Shown: piece by piece, positions 31,712-39,417 of the stretch
Layout: each line of letters begins with the position of its first letter
Numbering within the stretch: the stretch's first letter is position 1
DNA from: a virus
IMG/VR virus record: IMGVR_UViG_3300045996_002224
Span: 1-40,402 of that record
DNA: 40,402 bases
Reading direction: 5' to 3' (one strand)
Made by a program: the position numbers and the translations under genes
The notes under the pieces: model-generated
Databases searched by the model: none
What the model was told of the DNA's origin: nothing
Seen by the model: the letters and a program-made list of their open reading frames with translations, nothing else

Positions 31712-32641
31712 TTAGGAAATGGCGAATTCCCCTTTCTTGTACCCGTCAACGGTCCCGATTTTTTCCACCCAGCGGCGGTCTGTCCGGTAATCGCGCGTCA
31801 CGTGAACAACGACATCGATGTATTCAGCGATCTTTCGCCTTCCCGCCTTATCCGCCTTGACGAGGTCGGCAACTCGCATAGGAGCCTGCTTCGCGCTCCT
31901 CGCGTGAACCGTTGCCAGGATTCTGGAGACGGTGTTGAATCCATCGACCATGTACTTTGCCGCCTGCTCCGTCCTGACCTCCCCGACAACCAGTGTCTCG
32001 GTATCTTTTCGGAGAGAGTCGGAGACACAGTCCCCGAGGGTTACTGGATATTCCCCGTCTTCATCAGCCTCCATGGACAAGGCGTGTTTTCCGGGTATCG
32101 TGAATTCCGTTGGGTCCTGAGCGAGGATCGTCCGACCTTCCCGGATAGCATCCTCATAGCACAGCGCGCGGAGCAGGGTCGTCTTGCCACTCCCAGGCGC
32201 GCCGGAGACGAGTATGTTCATTCCTGCATCGATGTACCCGCGAAGCCGGTCAGACGCCTCCTGGGTCAGCATTTCCCATTTAACCAGCATCGCCAGGGTG
32301 ACCGTCCCGCGCGCTGGCTGCCGAACCGAAAAACAGGGTCCTGACGTGATCGGTGGAAAGTTTGCGTGGAGCCTTTCCCCCGACGGCAGGCGAGCATTCA
32401 GGCGCGGCTTGTGATGCCCGAACTCCTTCCCGTTCCAGCTTGCCAGCCGCGCGAGATAGTTGACCACGTCTCCGGCCAGGACGGTTCCATGGTCGGTCAT
32501 GACCCCGCGTTTCCGGGTGATGCGCAGGCAGTTTCCATCCCTGTCGGGAGGCTGGACGTGGAAGTCCGTAACGGCGGGGTCGGACAGGAAGTCCTGAAAG
32601 ATGACGCAGGTCAGGCGGTCGAGAGCGCTCGTGTCTTTCAT
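31712..32641 (-). CDS. trbB: TrbB/VirB11-like secretion ATPase
   Basis: A 309-aa hexameric traffic ATPase. ATG 32641 has GAGGAG 8 bases upstream. The N-terminal domain ends FHVQPPDRDGN...RLNARLPSGERLHANFPPIT. The RecA-like domain has Walker A SGAPGSGKTT (about 146-155), the Asp box AQDPTEF, Walker B-type DTETLVVGEVR and the His box ILATVHARS. It works with TrbE and TraG to drive pilus assembly and DNA passage. The next operon promoter begins right after its stop, so trbB belongs to the traG transcription unit. Confidence 0.9.
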   Translation of the reverse strand: MKDTSALDRLTCVIFQDFLSDPAVTDFHVQPPDRDGNCLRITRKRGVMTDHGTVLAGDVVNYLARLASWNGKEFGHHKPRLNARLPSGERLHANFPPITSGPCFSVRQPARGTVTLAMLVKWEMLTQEASDRLRGYIDAGMNILVSGAPGSGKTTLLRALCYEDAIREGRTILAQDPTEFTIPGKHALSMEADEDGEYPVTLGDCVSDSLRKDTETLVVGEVRTEQAAKYMVDGFNTVSRILATVHARSAKQAPMRVADLVKADKAGRRKIAEYIDVVVHVTRDYRTDRRWVEKIGTVDGYKKGEFAIS

Positions 32642-32643
32642 GG

Positions 32644-32967
32644 TCAAAGCTCCTCAAGGATTTCGCGGCGGTTTTCGTTTATGGCGTCGTCGTCCATGTC
32701 GGGGAACGCCGTCAGCATCATCGCCAGCTGCGTTGCGACTAACGCCTCCACCCTGCCAACCATCTTTTCCAGACGCAGCGGCTTGGCCTTCTGGCGATCG
32801 ATAAATTCGAGACCGGCTTCAAGGACATGAATGACGGCCTGTGTCTTGTGTCGGCAACGCGCGTCCGCTCCCGCCATCAAAACGCGGTCGATAACCCGCT
32901 TTGGAACGCGAACCGACAACGGTACGGTCTCTTCTGTGTCGTCGCCGTTGCAATCGATAGCGGTCAT
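32644..32967 (-). CDS. RHH-like protein between traG and trbB
   Basis: A 107-aa protein overlapping the end of traG (ATGA). Residues 15-60 (VPLSVRVPKRVIDRVLMAGADARCRHKTQAVIHVLEAGLEFI) fit a ribbon-helix-helix DNA-binding domain. The C-terminal half is a long amphipathic helix. It could be a relaxosome accessory protein or a regulator. It is a second candidate, besides the protein at 21946-22374, for binding the TGTAACA sites. Confidence 0.6.
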   Translation of the reverse strand: MTAIDCNGDDTEETVPLSVRVPKRVIDRVLMAGADARCRHKTQAVIHVLEAGLEFIDRQKAKPLRLEKMVGRVEALVATQLAMMLTAFPDMDDDAINENRREILEEL

Positions 32968-34607
32968 TTATTGATCCCCTTCAGCAGGCTTTTCGCTTTG
33001 GATGGCTTCGCTTTGGCAGGTGCTGCGGTTTCGGTTTCGGAATTGCCGTTCTCTTCCTTGGGTGCCGTCTCCTTCCGTTTCTTCGGCTTTGGTGGCGGCG
33101 GCGGCGGGACAGGGATGAACTTTCCAAGCCATGGATTTGAACTGACCGGAGACTTCCAGGCGCGCGACGCCGGTCCGTACAGATCCGGATAGCGGAGGAA
33201 GGCGAAGACACGTTGAGCGTTGATCGTCCCACCGAAACCAAAGATGAAAAGCTCATCCGGGTCCATATCCATCAAGTCGCTTGCCGGTTTCTCCGGCCTG
33301 CGCTCAATGCGGGTTGACTCGGTAATGGTCGCTGGTTCGTACCAGACGCGGCGCGTCTTCGATTGGGATGCAACGACCTCGTCACGGTCCCCGATCATGC
33401 GCGACATCAAGTCGGCCTCGAAAACGGACATAGGCGCGAACGCCACCCATGCAGCGCTGGACGCCATGACGCGCTGATACTGCTCCAAAACGCTTTCGAA
33501 TGTCTGCGCCAGGAACAACGGACGGACGTGGTACTCGCGAAGGTATTTGACCCAACTGCTTACTTCCTCGATCTTGAATTCTAGGAACTCGTCGATCCCG
33601 AGCAGCACGTCCCAACAGCGCGGCATACCGCGAACGCTCTTGATGTCCTCCGTCAACTGGTCAACGATCTGTGTCCAGATTAGGCCATAGACCCGGCGCA
33701 ACCGGCGCGCATCGGATGGCATGGTCGAGATGATGACGGTTAGCGGTTTCTCGCCGCTGACAAGGTCCGATGGGTCAAAATCGCTAACCGCCGTCTGCGT
33801 CGCCAAGACATCGTCGGCGAAGTCCGCGAGCATGGCCGACGCCGTTGTGTAGATGGCTTTGCGGTAGGCTGCCGACTTGTCGTCCATCTCCGCAAAGTCT
33901 TCCTCCTCGTCTTCTTCGGGTTCCCATACCTCGCTGATCGACCAAAGCTCTTGAGCCGCTTCGACGGCAAGCGTGTCGATCCCATCGCGCATCATTTCCT
34001 TGGACCCGGCGTCGCCGCGCAACATGTGACGGCGGACGCCTGCCAAGCACTTCTCGGAATCCGGCGCGGCGGTCAGGAGATAGGCGATGACGCCGCTCAT
34101 GTACGAAAACGTCGCGTTGATCCAGTGCGCAGACTTGCCGCTGCCGTTGGCTTCGCGCTCCGTTACCTTGGCCGCGATCAACTGGATATCGGCAACGAAC
34201 CTGTCACCCTCGCGAACCCATTGCATCGGGTTGACGCGACCGGCACCGCGCTTGGTGATATCGACAATGATGACATCCTGTCCCATCGCCTCGCGCGCCT
34301 TGCCGACCTCGTCGCACATCACGCGTTTGTAGTCCCACAGCACGGCGGAATGCGTGTAGCCGTACACCTGATCGAACAGCGTCGCGTACAGAAGCTGAGT
34401 CTTTCCCGACCCCATCGGTCCGCTTGCGATGACGGGGTTGCAGGTCCGATCGGTCAGCGGAACGCCTCCCCGCTGCGATACCGGCTTGCCGTTGCTGTCA
34501 CGCTTGACGGTGCCTCCATCCATCCCAACGATGACGCCGGGTCGGCGGTCGAGAGGCGATGACGCCTCTCCCATTCCGAGCATCCAGAGCTTTGAAATTA
34601 CGCTCAA
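32964..34607 (-). CDS. traG: TraG/VirD4-like coupling ATPase lacking its membrane domain
   Basis: A 547-aa type IV coupling protein. TTG 34607 is chosen because it overlaps the preceding stop (TTGA), follows GGGGGAGG, and sequence further upstream is simply the other frame of the neighbouring genes. Walker A GPMGSGKTQ lies at about 64-72, DYKR and the VIIVDITKRGAGRVNPMQW segment follow, Walker B LLGIDEFLEF is near 334, and the LAQTFE sensor and a GD-DEVVASQSKTRR region come after. The C-terminus is Lys/Pro-rich. Family members start with two membrane spans, which are missing here. The separate 188-aa membrane protein just upstream probably supplies them. Confidence 0.85.
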   Translation of the reverse strand: MSVISKLWMLGMGEASSPLDRRPGVIVGMDGGTVKRDSNGKPVSQRGGVPLTDRTCNPVIASGPMGSGKTQLLYATLFDQVYGYTHSAVLWDYKRVMCDEVGKAREAMGQDVIIVDITKRGAGRVNPMQWVREGDRFVADIQLIAAKVTEREANGSGKSAHWINATFSYMSGVIAYLLTAAPDSEKCLAGVRRHMLRGDAGSKEMMRDGIDTLAVEAAQELWSISEVWEPEEDEEEDFAEMDDKSAAYRKAIYTTASAMLADFADDVLATQTAVSDFDPSDLVSGEKPLTVIISTMPSDARRLRRVYGLIWTQIVDQLTEDIKSVRGMPRCWDVLLGIDEFLEFKIEEVSSWVKYLREYHVRPLFLAQTFESVLEQYQRVMASSAAWVAFAPMSVFEADLMSRMIGDRDEVVASQSKTRRVWYEPATITESTRIERRPEKPASDLMDMDPDELFIFGFGGTINAQRVFAFLRYPDLYGPASRAWKSPVSSNPWLGKFIPVPPPPPPKPKKRKETAPKEENGNSETETAAPAKAKPSKAKSLLKGINK

Positions 34608-35170
34608 CGGAGCCTCCCCCGAGCTTGACGGCTGGACGTGATGCGCGACGCATCCCCGCGCTGCGACATCGCCTGAAACTTCATGGCGCCGACGCCTGCG
34701 ACGACGAGTAGGAGCAGCAGGCAGAGATAGACGGCATAGGTCAGGACCCACACGTCGGCAGGGTGCAAATCGTCGTACCAGAGCAGGAATTGACCGGGAA
34801 GGTAGACCGGCATCGGCAGACCGACATTGAACCCGCCGAGTGCTGGATGATGTCCGAAGAAGACGCCTAGGCCGAAGGTGATCGCCTCTACGAGGACGAG
34901 CCAGCCGATAACCATGCGAGCGATTAGGACTTTCATACTGCGTTGACTCCATATCATTGCTGTGGAAATCCGACGCGACAGCGACGGACTGCAAAACGGT
35001 ATCCGGTCGGTGAACTTGACCGGCCTTCCGTGATAGAGCGGCACGAGTCCGCAGACCGGCGACACGCGATGGACGTAGCGGAGCCACGCGACGCGATTGT
35101 CCTCCAGGCGGAGAGGTTTCCACGCGAAGCAAGGCGTTCCGAACAGGACCGCGACGCCGGTTTTCATCAT
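34604..35170 (-). CDS. Membrane protein, probable split N-terminal domain of TraG
   Basis: A 188-aa protein. Its start overlaps the relaxase stop (TAATG) with GGAGGG upstream. An N-terminal soluble part (1-80) is followed by a span at about 84-104, a periplasmic loop with Pro, Gly and His of some 35 residues, a second span at about 143-163 (VLTYAVYLCLLLLLVVAG) and a short basic tail. Two spans with a small periplasmic loop is exactly the VirD4 N-terminal topology, and the ATPase gene follows with a one-codon overlap. The soluble N-terminal part has no counterpart that I know. Confidence 0.6.
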   Translation of the reverse strand: MMKTGVAVLFGTPCFAWKPLRLEDNRVAWLRYVHRVSPVCGLVPLYHGRPVKFTDRIPFCSPSLSRRISTAMIWSQRSMKVLIARMVIGWLVLVEAITFGLGVFFGHHPALGGFNVGLPMPVYLPGQFLLWYDDLHPADVWVLTYAVYLCLLLLLVVAGVGAMKFQAMSQRGDASRITSSRQARGRLR

Positions 35171-35994
35171 TATCTTTCCCTCCCATCCATGACGGTTTCG
35201 CGCTCACGGCGGCGACGGTTTTCGTCCCTGCCGTCATCCCTGCCGCTGCGATCATCGACCACGTCGCGGGACCGTACCCGCTCACGGTCGCGTTCCCTGT
35301 CGTCGCGCTCGTCGGTCTGGTCCCGACCCTGATCCCGTGCCAGTCGGTTGCGCTCATCTTCAAGGCCGCGAGCGCCACGCCACCCGAGTTGATCCGTTGT
35401 CGCCTCTTCTGCGAACGATCTGATGTGGTGCCGTTCGAAGACCGGATGGAACGTCAAGTCACGGTCATTGACGACGCCACGCACGGCAACATGGACATGC
35501 CAGGAGCCGTCCTTTTGCTCTGCTCCCGCCATCCATCGGAAGTCCGCGCGATCGTCGGCGGGAAGCTGGCGGCGGACATTCTTCATCGTCTCGCGCGTCA
35601 CTTCCTTGACCTGATCGAGCGAAAGCCGATCGCCGTCCTGCGGATTGATCATCCAATGATGGATGAGACGGTCCTTCCCCCATTCATCGGCCAGGCCGTC
35701 TTTGTCCCGTTCATCGAGGTCCCGTTCCCGGTCGAAGACGCGGCCTTCTTTAGCGACGTAGCCGAGCGTTGCCGACACGCTTGAACGGTACGCGCCGCGC
35801 GCCTTGTCATGAGTCTTGACCTTGACCCGCACCTGTCGGGACTGCGCATTCGGCGGTTTGGCTGCGCGGCCTGTGCCGACCTGTTTCGCCTTCCGGACCT
35901 TGTAGGAGCCGCTGCCGCCGCCTTCGGACGGTACAACCGCATGCATATCAATCGGGTCTTCGTCGGCGTTCAGTAGCTTAGTGTATTTCGGCAC
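35170..35994 (-). CDS. Relaxase-like mobilisation protein
   Basis: A 274-aa protein. GTG 35994 is preferred: GAGGG stands 9 bases before it, while the ATG codons at 36030/36027 overlap the promoter -10. The core has SVSATLGYVAKEGR, then HHWMINPQDGDRLSLDQVKEVTRETMKN, then WMAGAEQKDGSWHVHVAVRGV. This recalls the MobA/VirD2 relaxase fold, with the HVHV pair as metal ligands and HHW... as the preceding helix. The C-terminal 70 residues are almost pure Arg/Asp/Glu. The protein is shorter than most relaxases. It should nick oriT and lead DNA into the channel; the catalytic Tyr is not securely identified. Confidence 0.65.
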   Translation of the reverse strand: MPKYTKLLNADEDPIDMHAVVPSEGGGSGSYKVRKAKQVGTGRAAKPPNAQSRQVRVKVKTHDKARGAYRSSVSATLGYVAKEGRVFDRERDLDERDKDGLADEWGKDRLIHHWMINPQDGDRLSLDQVKEVTRETMKNVRRQLPADDRADFRWMAGAEQKDGSWHVHVAVRGVVNDRDLTFHPVFERHHIRSFAEEATTDQLGWRGARGLEDERNRLARDQGRDQTDERDDRERDRERVRSRDVVDDRSGRDDGRDENRRRRERETVMDGRER

Positions 35995-36024
35995 CTGTCG
36001 TTTCCCTCTTCCATCTGACAGCCT

Positions 36025-36055
36025 CATCATGTAACATACTTTGTAACAAGTCAAT
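36025..36055 (-). promoter_or_regulatory. Relaxase operon promoter with TGTAACA-N5-TGTAACA operator
   Basis: Half-sites at 36030-36036 and 36042-36048, a perfect pair. On the minus strand TTGACT, 17 bases and CATGAT form a strong promoter whose spacer is filled by the pair. It drives relaxase, membrane protein, traG, RHH protein and trbB. Confidence 0.72.
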
Positions 36056-36057
36056 GT

Positions 36058-36105
36058 GTATGAAGACGTAAGACAAAACCTCCTCATTTTGAGGAGTTTT
36101 CATAC
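36058..36105. terminator. Nested inverted repeat upstream of the relaxase: terminator or oriT part
   Basis: Inner stem CTCCTCA (36080-36086) with TGAGGAG (36090-36096), flanked by A and T runs. Outer arms GTATGAA (36058-36064) and TTCATAC (36099-36105). The inner hairpin is a good bidirectional terminator. The outer repeat next to a relaxase gene also fits an oriT recognition element; no nick-site consensus was identified. Confidence 0.5.
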
Positions 36106-36236
36106 GGGGGAAAGCCAGATGGGAGGCGGGTTTCGGCGGGGTTTGTATGCACCTTACTTGCTTACCCTAACCCTAAACACCCTCTAAACCCTTCTCCTTT
36201 CCCGTTCCGCCACGACAGCCAACGAGGTCGAAACCG

Positions 36237-36521
36237 ATGCGCCTTTGTGCTCTACCAATGATTGCATTTCTCTCCGCGTGTGCTGGCATGGATCAGGAAC
36301 CGCTGTATCCGATGGACCCCGGTTTCCCGTCTGGCAACACGGCGACCGACCCTGACCAATGCCGTCCGCAATTCGGCACATATCCCCGCTGCTACCAGAG
36401 ACAGACGCAATCCCGCGCTCCTCGTCAATCTGATCCACTGACTGAGGCGAGCAAGCAGACACGGTCATTCCGGACGATCATTCAGAACCTGATGAGCATC
36501 AAACGAGACATCAGCCGCTAA
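36237..36521 (+). CDS. Small lipoprotein
   Basis: A 94-aa protein with GAGGT before the ATG. MRLCALPMIAFLSACAG is a short lipoprotein signal with LSAC as lipobox, so Cys15 should be lipidated. The mature part is Pro/Gln-rich with two further Cys residues. It is divergent from the relaxase operon. A VirB7/TrbH-like or surface-exclusion role is conceivable because the trb operon itself lacks a separate small lipoprotein. Confidence 0.65.
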   Translation: MRLCALPMIAFLSACAGMDQEPLYPMDPGFPSGNTATDPDQCRPQFGTYPRCYQRQTQSRAPRQSDPLTEASKQTRSFRTIIQNLMSIKRDISR

Positions 36522-36531
36522 GGAGAATGCC

Positions 36532-36825
36532 ATGAATGAAAACGAACTTGACGAGCTATCCAGTCTGGCAACCCGCCTTCAAGTGCTGGACAACGCTCTC
36601 GCCGCTTACTGCCTGCTCGCATCAATGACGGTTGCGGCTTTCGTGTGGGTCGCTCTTTCCGGAATGCCGTTCGACCTTTCCGCCGACCATAGGCTTTGCG
36701 TTCCCCTGAACATTCTTATCGCGGCATTCCCTCCCGTCACTTGCTGCTTTGGCGAAATGACGCGCTCTCACAATCGGGTCAGCCAGATCCTTCGATCCAA
36801 CCAGGCATGGAGTCAGCCGGAATGA
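36532..36825 (+). CDS. Small membrane protein, two spans
   Basis: A 97-aa protein with AAGGAG before the ATG. After a helical N-terminus, two hydrophobic stretches (about 24-43 and 59-75) with a loop between them, then a basic end. Its stop overlaps the start of the nuclease gene (ATGA). Family not recognised; it may assist export or act in entry exclusion. Confidence 0.6.
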   Translation: MNENELDELSSLATRLQVLDNALAAYCLLASMTVAAFVWVALSGMPFDLSADHRLCVPLNILIAAFPPVTCCFGEMTRSHNRVSQILRSNQAWSQPE

Positions 36826-37331
36826 AGAAGTCAGCAATCATCACGGCCATTCTCGCCGCACTCTGCACCACTCCCGCCGTTGCCGACGAAAAGCGTATTG
36901 TCGGTCAGGTCAAGGTCATCGACGGAGACACCTTCATGATAGGCGACAACCGGATACGGCTTTGGGGAGTTGACGCGCCGGAAATCAGACAGCAATGCAG
37001 GGAGACCAACGGGATCGCTTACCCGTGCGGCATCGAAGCACGGGAACAGCTTTCCAAGATCATTTCAGGACGCATGGTCGCCTGTCGTCAAAAGGGTTTC
37101 AACAAGCAACGAGGTGGCTACAAAAGCCGCATCGTCGCGCAATGTTTCGTTGACGTTGATCGAGTCGATTTAGGACGAGCGATGGTCATGTCCGGACACG
37201 CCTTCCGGTCTGGTCATGCTCAAAACCTGTACGCAGACGCGCAACGCTTCGCACTGGAAACCGAAGCAGGTCTATGGCGTGGGTCTTTTCAAGAGCCGTG
37301 GAAATGGCGCACGGCTAACCAAAACCGCTGA
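36822..37331 (+). CDS. Secreted staphylococcal-type thermonuclease
   Basis: A 169-aa protein. Signal peptide 1-21 (AVA-DE cleavage). The mature protein has the SNase fold signature VIDGDTF and RLWGVDAPE, giving the expected Asp36, Arg46, Asp51 and Glu54. Further on, QRGGYKSRIVAQCF supplies the second Arg, and GLWRGSFQEPWKWR is the usual ending. It should cut DNA or RNA in the periplasm in a calcium-dependent way. Plasmid-borne SNase genes near conjugation loci are common. It is coupled to the membrane protein upstream. Confidence 0.85.
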   Translation: MKKSAIITAILAALCTTPAVADEKRIVGQVKVIDGDTFMIGDNRIRLWGVDAPEIRQQCRETNGIAYPCGIEAREQLSKIISGRMVACRQKGFNKQRGGYKSRIVAQCFVDVDRVDLGRAMVMSGHAFRSGHAQNLYADAQRFALETEAGLWRGSFQEPWKWRTANQNR

Positions 37332-37385
37332 CGTTTCCGAAATTGGAAAATTTTCCGAAACCAAAAATCAAGGAGGCATCGAGCT

Positions 37386-37613
37386 TTGAACCGATCGAAA
37401 TTAAATGCTGTCGGCGACAGGCATAAGGTTGTCAGGGTTGCTCATTTTTTCGGGATGATATGGCTGGAAACCGAGAGCGGAGCTTTCTACTTCCGCCGCA
37501 TCATCCGAACCGAAACCGTCGCGGGGTTGCTGAAACACTATCGCGAAATCGGCAAACCGGACGATCAATGTGTTGAGTTCAGTAGGGTAAGAAGAGAGAT
37601 CGAGGAAGTCTAA
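37386..37613 (+). CDS. Hypothetical protein, TTG start
   Basis: A 75-aa protein. TTG at 37386 is supported by AAGGAGG 9 bases upstream and no nearby ATG. Mixed strands and helices (HKVVRVAHFFGMIWLETESGAFYFRRII). No family recognised. A good terminator follows at 37638. Confidence 0.55.
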   Translation: MNRSKLNAVGDRHKVVRVAHFFGMIWLETESGAFYFRRIIRTETVAGLLKHYREIGKPDDQCVEFSRVRREIEEV

Positions 37614-37637
37614 AGGAACACAATTGCCGACACACCC

Positions 37638-37671
37638 AGGCGTCCAACTGGAAACGGTCGGACGCCTTTTT
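37638..37671 (+). terminator. Rho-independent terminator
   Basis: AGGCGTCC pairs with GGACGCCT across a 14-base loop, followed by TTTTT. Confidence 0.8.
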
Positions 37672-37771
37672 CATGTCCGGATCAAATCGGCAAGCGGTTG
37701 CCGTTTCTCCTTTACCGTAGCGCGTCACGGTGTTACGGTGCTTACCAGAGACCATCCAGCCGGAGGACGCC

Positions 37772-38119
37772 ATGAACCGAAAATTCACTGCTCGTCAGGT
37801 TATCCAGCAAGACCATAAGGTTGATGTGTTCGTTCTATGCGTCGGCGGAACCAAGTTCGGCGAATTGCATGGCTTAGGCGGCGGCGGTTATGCGTTCTTC
37901 TTCAATCCGCAATCCCGTCTCGTTGCTTGGATGGATACCGACGCGAACGCCTTCACGTGGACAAACTTGAAGGACGCGATGGAGAACGCAAAGCGGCTTT
38001 GGGAACGTCGCGAAAACTCCGCCAAGTCATCAGAGAAGGTGGACGTGAAACCGGACGCATTAGCGCCGCCACGAGGCCAGCGTGATGGTTGGGTTAAGGA
38101 ATTCGTAGCCAGCCGATAA
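37772..38119 (+). CDS. Hypothetical protein
   Basis: A 115-aa soluble protein. Start at MNRKFTARQV, with GGAGG 7 bases upstream. The N-terminal 70 residues have alternating strands (KVDVFVLCVGGTKFGEL, GYAFFFNPQSRLVAWMD), the C-terminus is helical and charged. Function unknown. Confidence 0.6.
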   Translation: MNRKFTARQVIQQDHKVDVFVLCVGGTKFGELHGLGGGGYAFFFNPQSRLVAWMDTDANAFTWTNLKDAMENAKRLWERRENSAKSSEKVDVKPDALAPPRGQRDGWVKEFVASR

Positions 38120-38127
38120 CCATAATG

Positions 38128-38153
38128 CCGCGCGGTCTTCCGGGGTCGCGCGG
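38128..38153. terminator. GC-rich hairpin
   Basis: CCGCGCG pairs with CGCGCGG across a 12-base loop; no T-run. Confidence 0.45.
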
Positions 38154-38171
38154 GAAACCTACGGAGCCGAC

Positions 38172-38876
38172 ATGTCTATTCCGGTTGATAAAGTTGTGAT
38201 TGATCAAGAAAGCGTGCTCATCCAGAGGAAGAGCGTTCCGGGTAACGATGATGCGTTCGACGTTTGCGTGACATCTATTTATGGAGACACCTATACGTAT
38301 GCGAGGCTGGATGACTTAGATCCGCTCACGGAACAGCAAGCATCAAAGCTTGCCGACCGAGTCAGGGACGCTCGCCATATAGACCCTAGCCGCTGGTCCT
38401 TCGTCCAAAAACCAGAAGAGATTTTCGCAGCGATTATTGAGATGCGATACATACGCGAATACGCAAAGCTATCTCAAATCCTTCTGTTGAAACTCAAAAG
38501 CGAAGGACAGCTGTCCCCGCAAGCTATGTCCCTGTTAGTCCTTTACGTGCAGTACGTGTCAGAAGAGACGGTTCGCAACTTGGGACGAGCGGGATTATTG
38601 CATGACCGTTGGCCTTCTGCGGAAAAAGAGAAGGCTATGGCTGACATGCATCGGACGCTGTTTGGACTTTGGAACAAAGAGGTTGAGAGAGCGGAAGCAG
38701 CGGGAACGACGCCTGAATCAATCTGCCATGCTGGCTATCGCATTGGGATTGACCATCCCGCGGAAGTCATAGGGTCCGGGGATGACGTGATTACGATTGA
38801 AGTTAGTGAAGACATCGAGGGAGAGGGTCTCCCCCTAATTTGGATAGACAATGAATACGATGGGGATGCGCAATGA
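38172..38876 (+). CDS. Hypothetical protein
   Basis: A 234-aa soluble protein. An N-terminal strand-rich part (SVLIQRKSVPGNDDAFDVCVTSIYG) is followed by helices in the middle (RYIREYAKLSQILLLKLKSEGQLSPQAMSLLVLYVQYVS) and an acidic end. No motif I recognise. Its stop overlaps the next small membrane-protein gene (ATGA). Confidence 0.6.
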   Translation: MSIPVDKVVIDQESVLIQRKSVPGNDDAFDVCVTSIYGDTYTYARLDDLDPLTEQQASKLADRVRDARHIDPSRWSFVQKPEEIFAAIIEMRYIREYAKLSQILLLKLKSEGQLSPQAMSLLVLYVQYVSEETVRNLGRAGLLHDRWPSAEKEKAMADMHRTLFGLWNKEVERAEAAGTTPESICHAGYRIGIDHPAEVIGSGDDVITIEVSEDIEGEGLPLIWIDNEYDGDAQ

Positions 38877-38995
38877 AGTCGTTCGTCAAGAATGCTGTGT
38901 TCTTCGTCATCGCGGCTGCGGTCATACTGCCGACGCCAACCCTCGTGTTCGCCTGGGTAACCGGCAAGACGTTCACGCAAATTATCTATCGGTAA
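38873..38995 (+). CDS. 40-aa membrane miniprotein
   Basis: A 40-codon frame beginning MKSFVKNAVFF, with one hydrophobic span (about 8-28) resembling a signal anchor, and ending TQIIYR. The ATGA overlap with the preceding gene supports it. Function unknown. Confidence 0.5.
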   Translation: MKSFVKNAVFFVIAAAVILPTPTLVFAWVTGKTFTQIIYR

Positions 38996-39010
38996 CAGGA
39001 AAGTCTGAAC

Positions 39011-39259
39011 GTGGCGGGTCATGATTACACATACGCGGAACGGCAGCGGCGGCGACGGCAACGGCTAAAGGCGTCCGGCCTGGCCGAAGTCCGCGAGCGC
39101 GTGCCGCCGCAATTCGTCCATGTCCTGAAGTCGATAGCGGCGGAAATGCGCGATCCCGTCAAAGCTCGAAAGTGGGAACGCTCGTCAGAACAAGAAGGTG
39201 ATCAAGTCGAGCGGACCATCGAGGGAGCGACCAATTCGCCCGCGCACGAGGTCAAGTAA
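39011..39259 (+). CDS. Small basic, RHH-like protein
   Basis: An 82-aa protein, GTG start with AGGAAAG 7 bases upstream. A very basic N-terminus (YAERQRRRRQRLKA) is followed by RVPPQFVHVLKSIAAEM, which could be part of a ribbon-helix-helix domain. A DNA-binding role is likely; target unknown. Confidence 0.5.
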   Translation: MAGHDYTYAERQRRRRQRLKASGLAEVRERVPPQFVHVLKSIAAEMRDPVKARKWERSSEQEGDQVERTIEGATNSPAHEVK

Positions 39260-39273
39260 ATTCGATGGGGTTG

Positions 39274-39300
39274 CTCCTATGCCTTCTTCCGGCATAGGAG
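39274..39300. terminator. 10-bp perfect hairpin
   Basis: CTCCTATGCC pairs with GGCATAGGAG across a 7-base loop, at the end of the plus-strand run. Confidence 0.5.
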
Positions 39301-39353
39301 TATGCCCCAGCTAATTTGCTGGACCCCCACAACCATATACATCCTGTATGCGT

Positions 39354-39384
39354 CCCTTGGTTCCGTTCTGCACGGAACCGAGGG
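39354..39384. terminator. 13-bp near-perfect hairpin between convergent genes
   Basis: CCCTTGGTTCCGT pairs with ACGGAACCGAGGG across a 5-base loop (one G-T pair). A further CCAGC/GCTGG hairpin is at 39307-39322. Confidence 0.5.
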
Positions 39385-39417
39385 AACGCCATTCTGGCGA
39401 AGAACCTTCCTTGACCT

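Noticed and set aside
31100-32344. 414-aa open frame on the plus strand
   Set aside because: Antisense to trbB, trbC and trbD, which have clear motifs on the minus strand; its sequence has no protein features.
34608-35378. N-terminal extension of the traG frame to 804 aa
   Set aside because: The added 257 residues are Arg/Ser-rich, lack family features, and overlap the coherent membrane-protein and relaxase genes in another frame. The TTG at 34607 has a ribosome site and a stop-start overlap.
36030-36087. ATG starts for the relaxase at 36030, 36027 or 36087
   Set aside because: They lie in or upstream of the operator-promoter (CATGAT as -10) and lack ribosome sites; the GTG at 35994 has GAGGG at good spacing.
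36169-36190. Telomere-like CCCTAA repeats
   Set aside because: Only two partial copies; no hairpin telomere or other sign of a linear molecule, and the evidence favours a circle.
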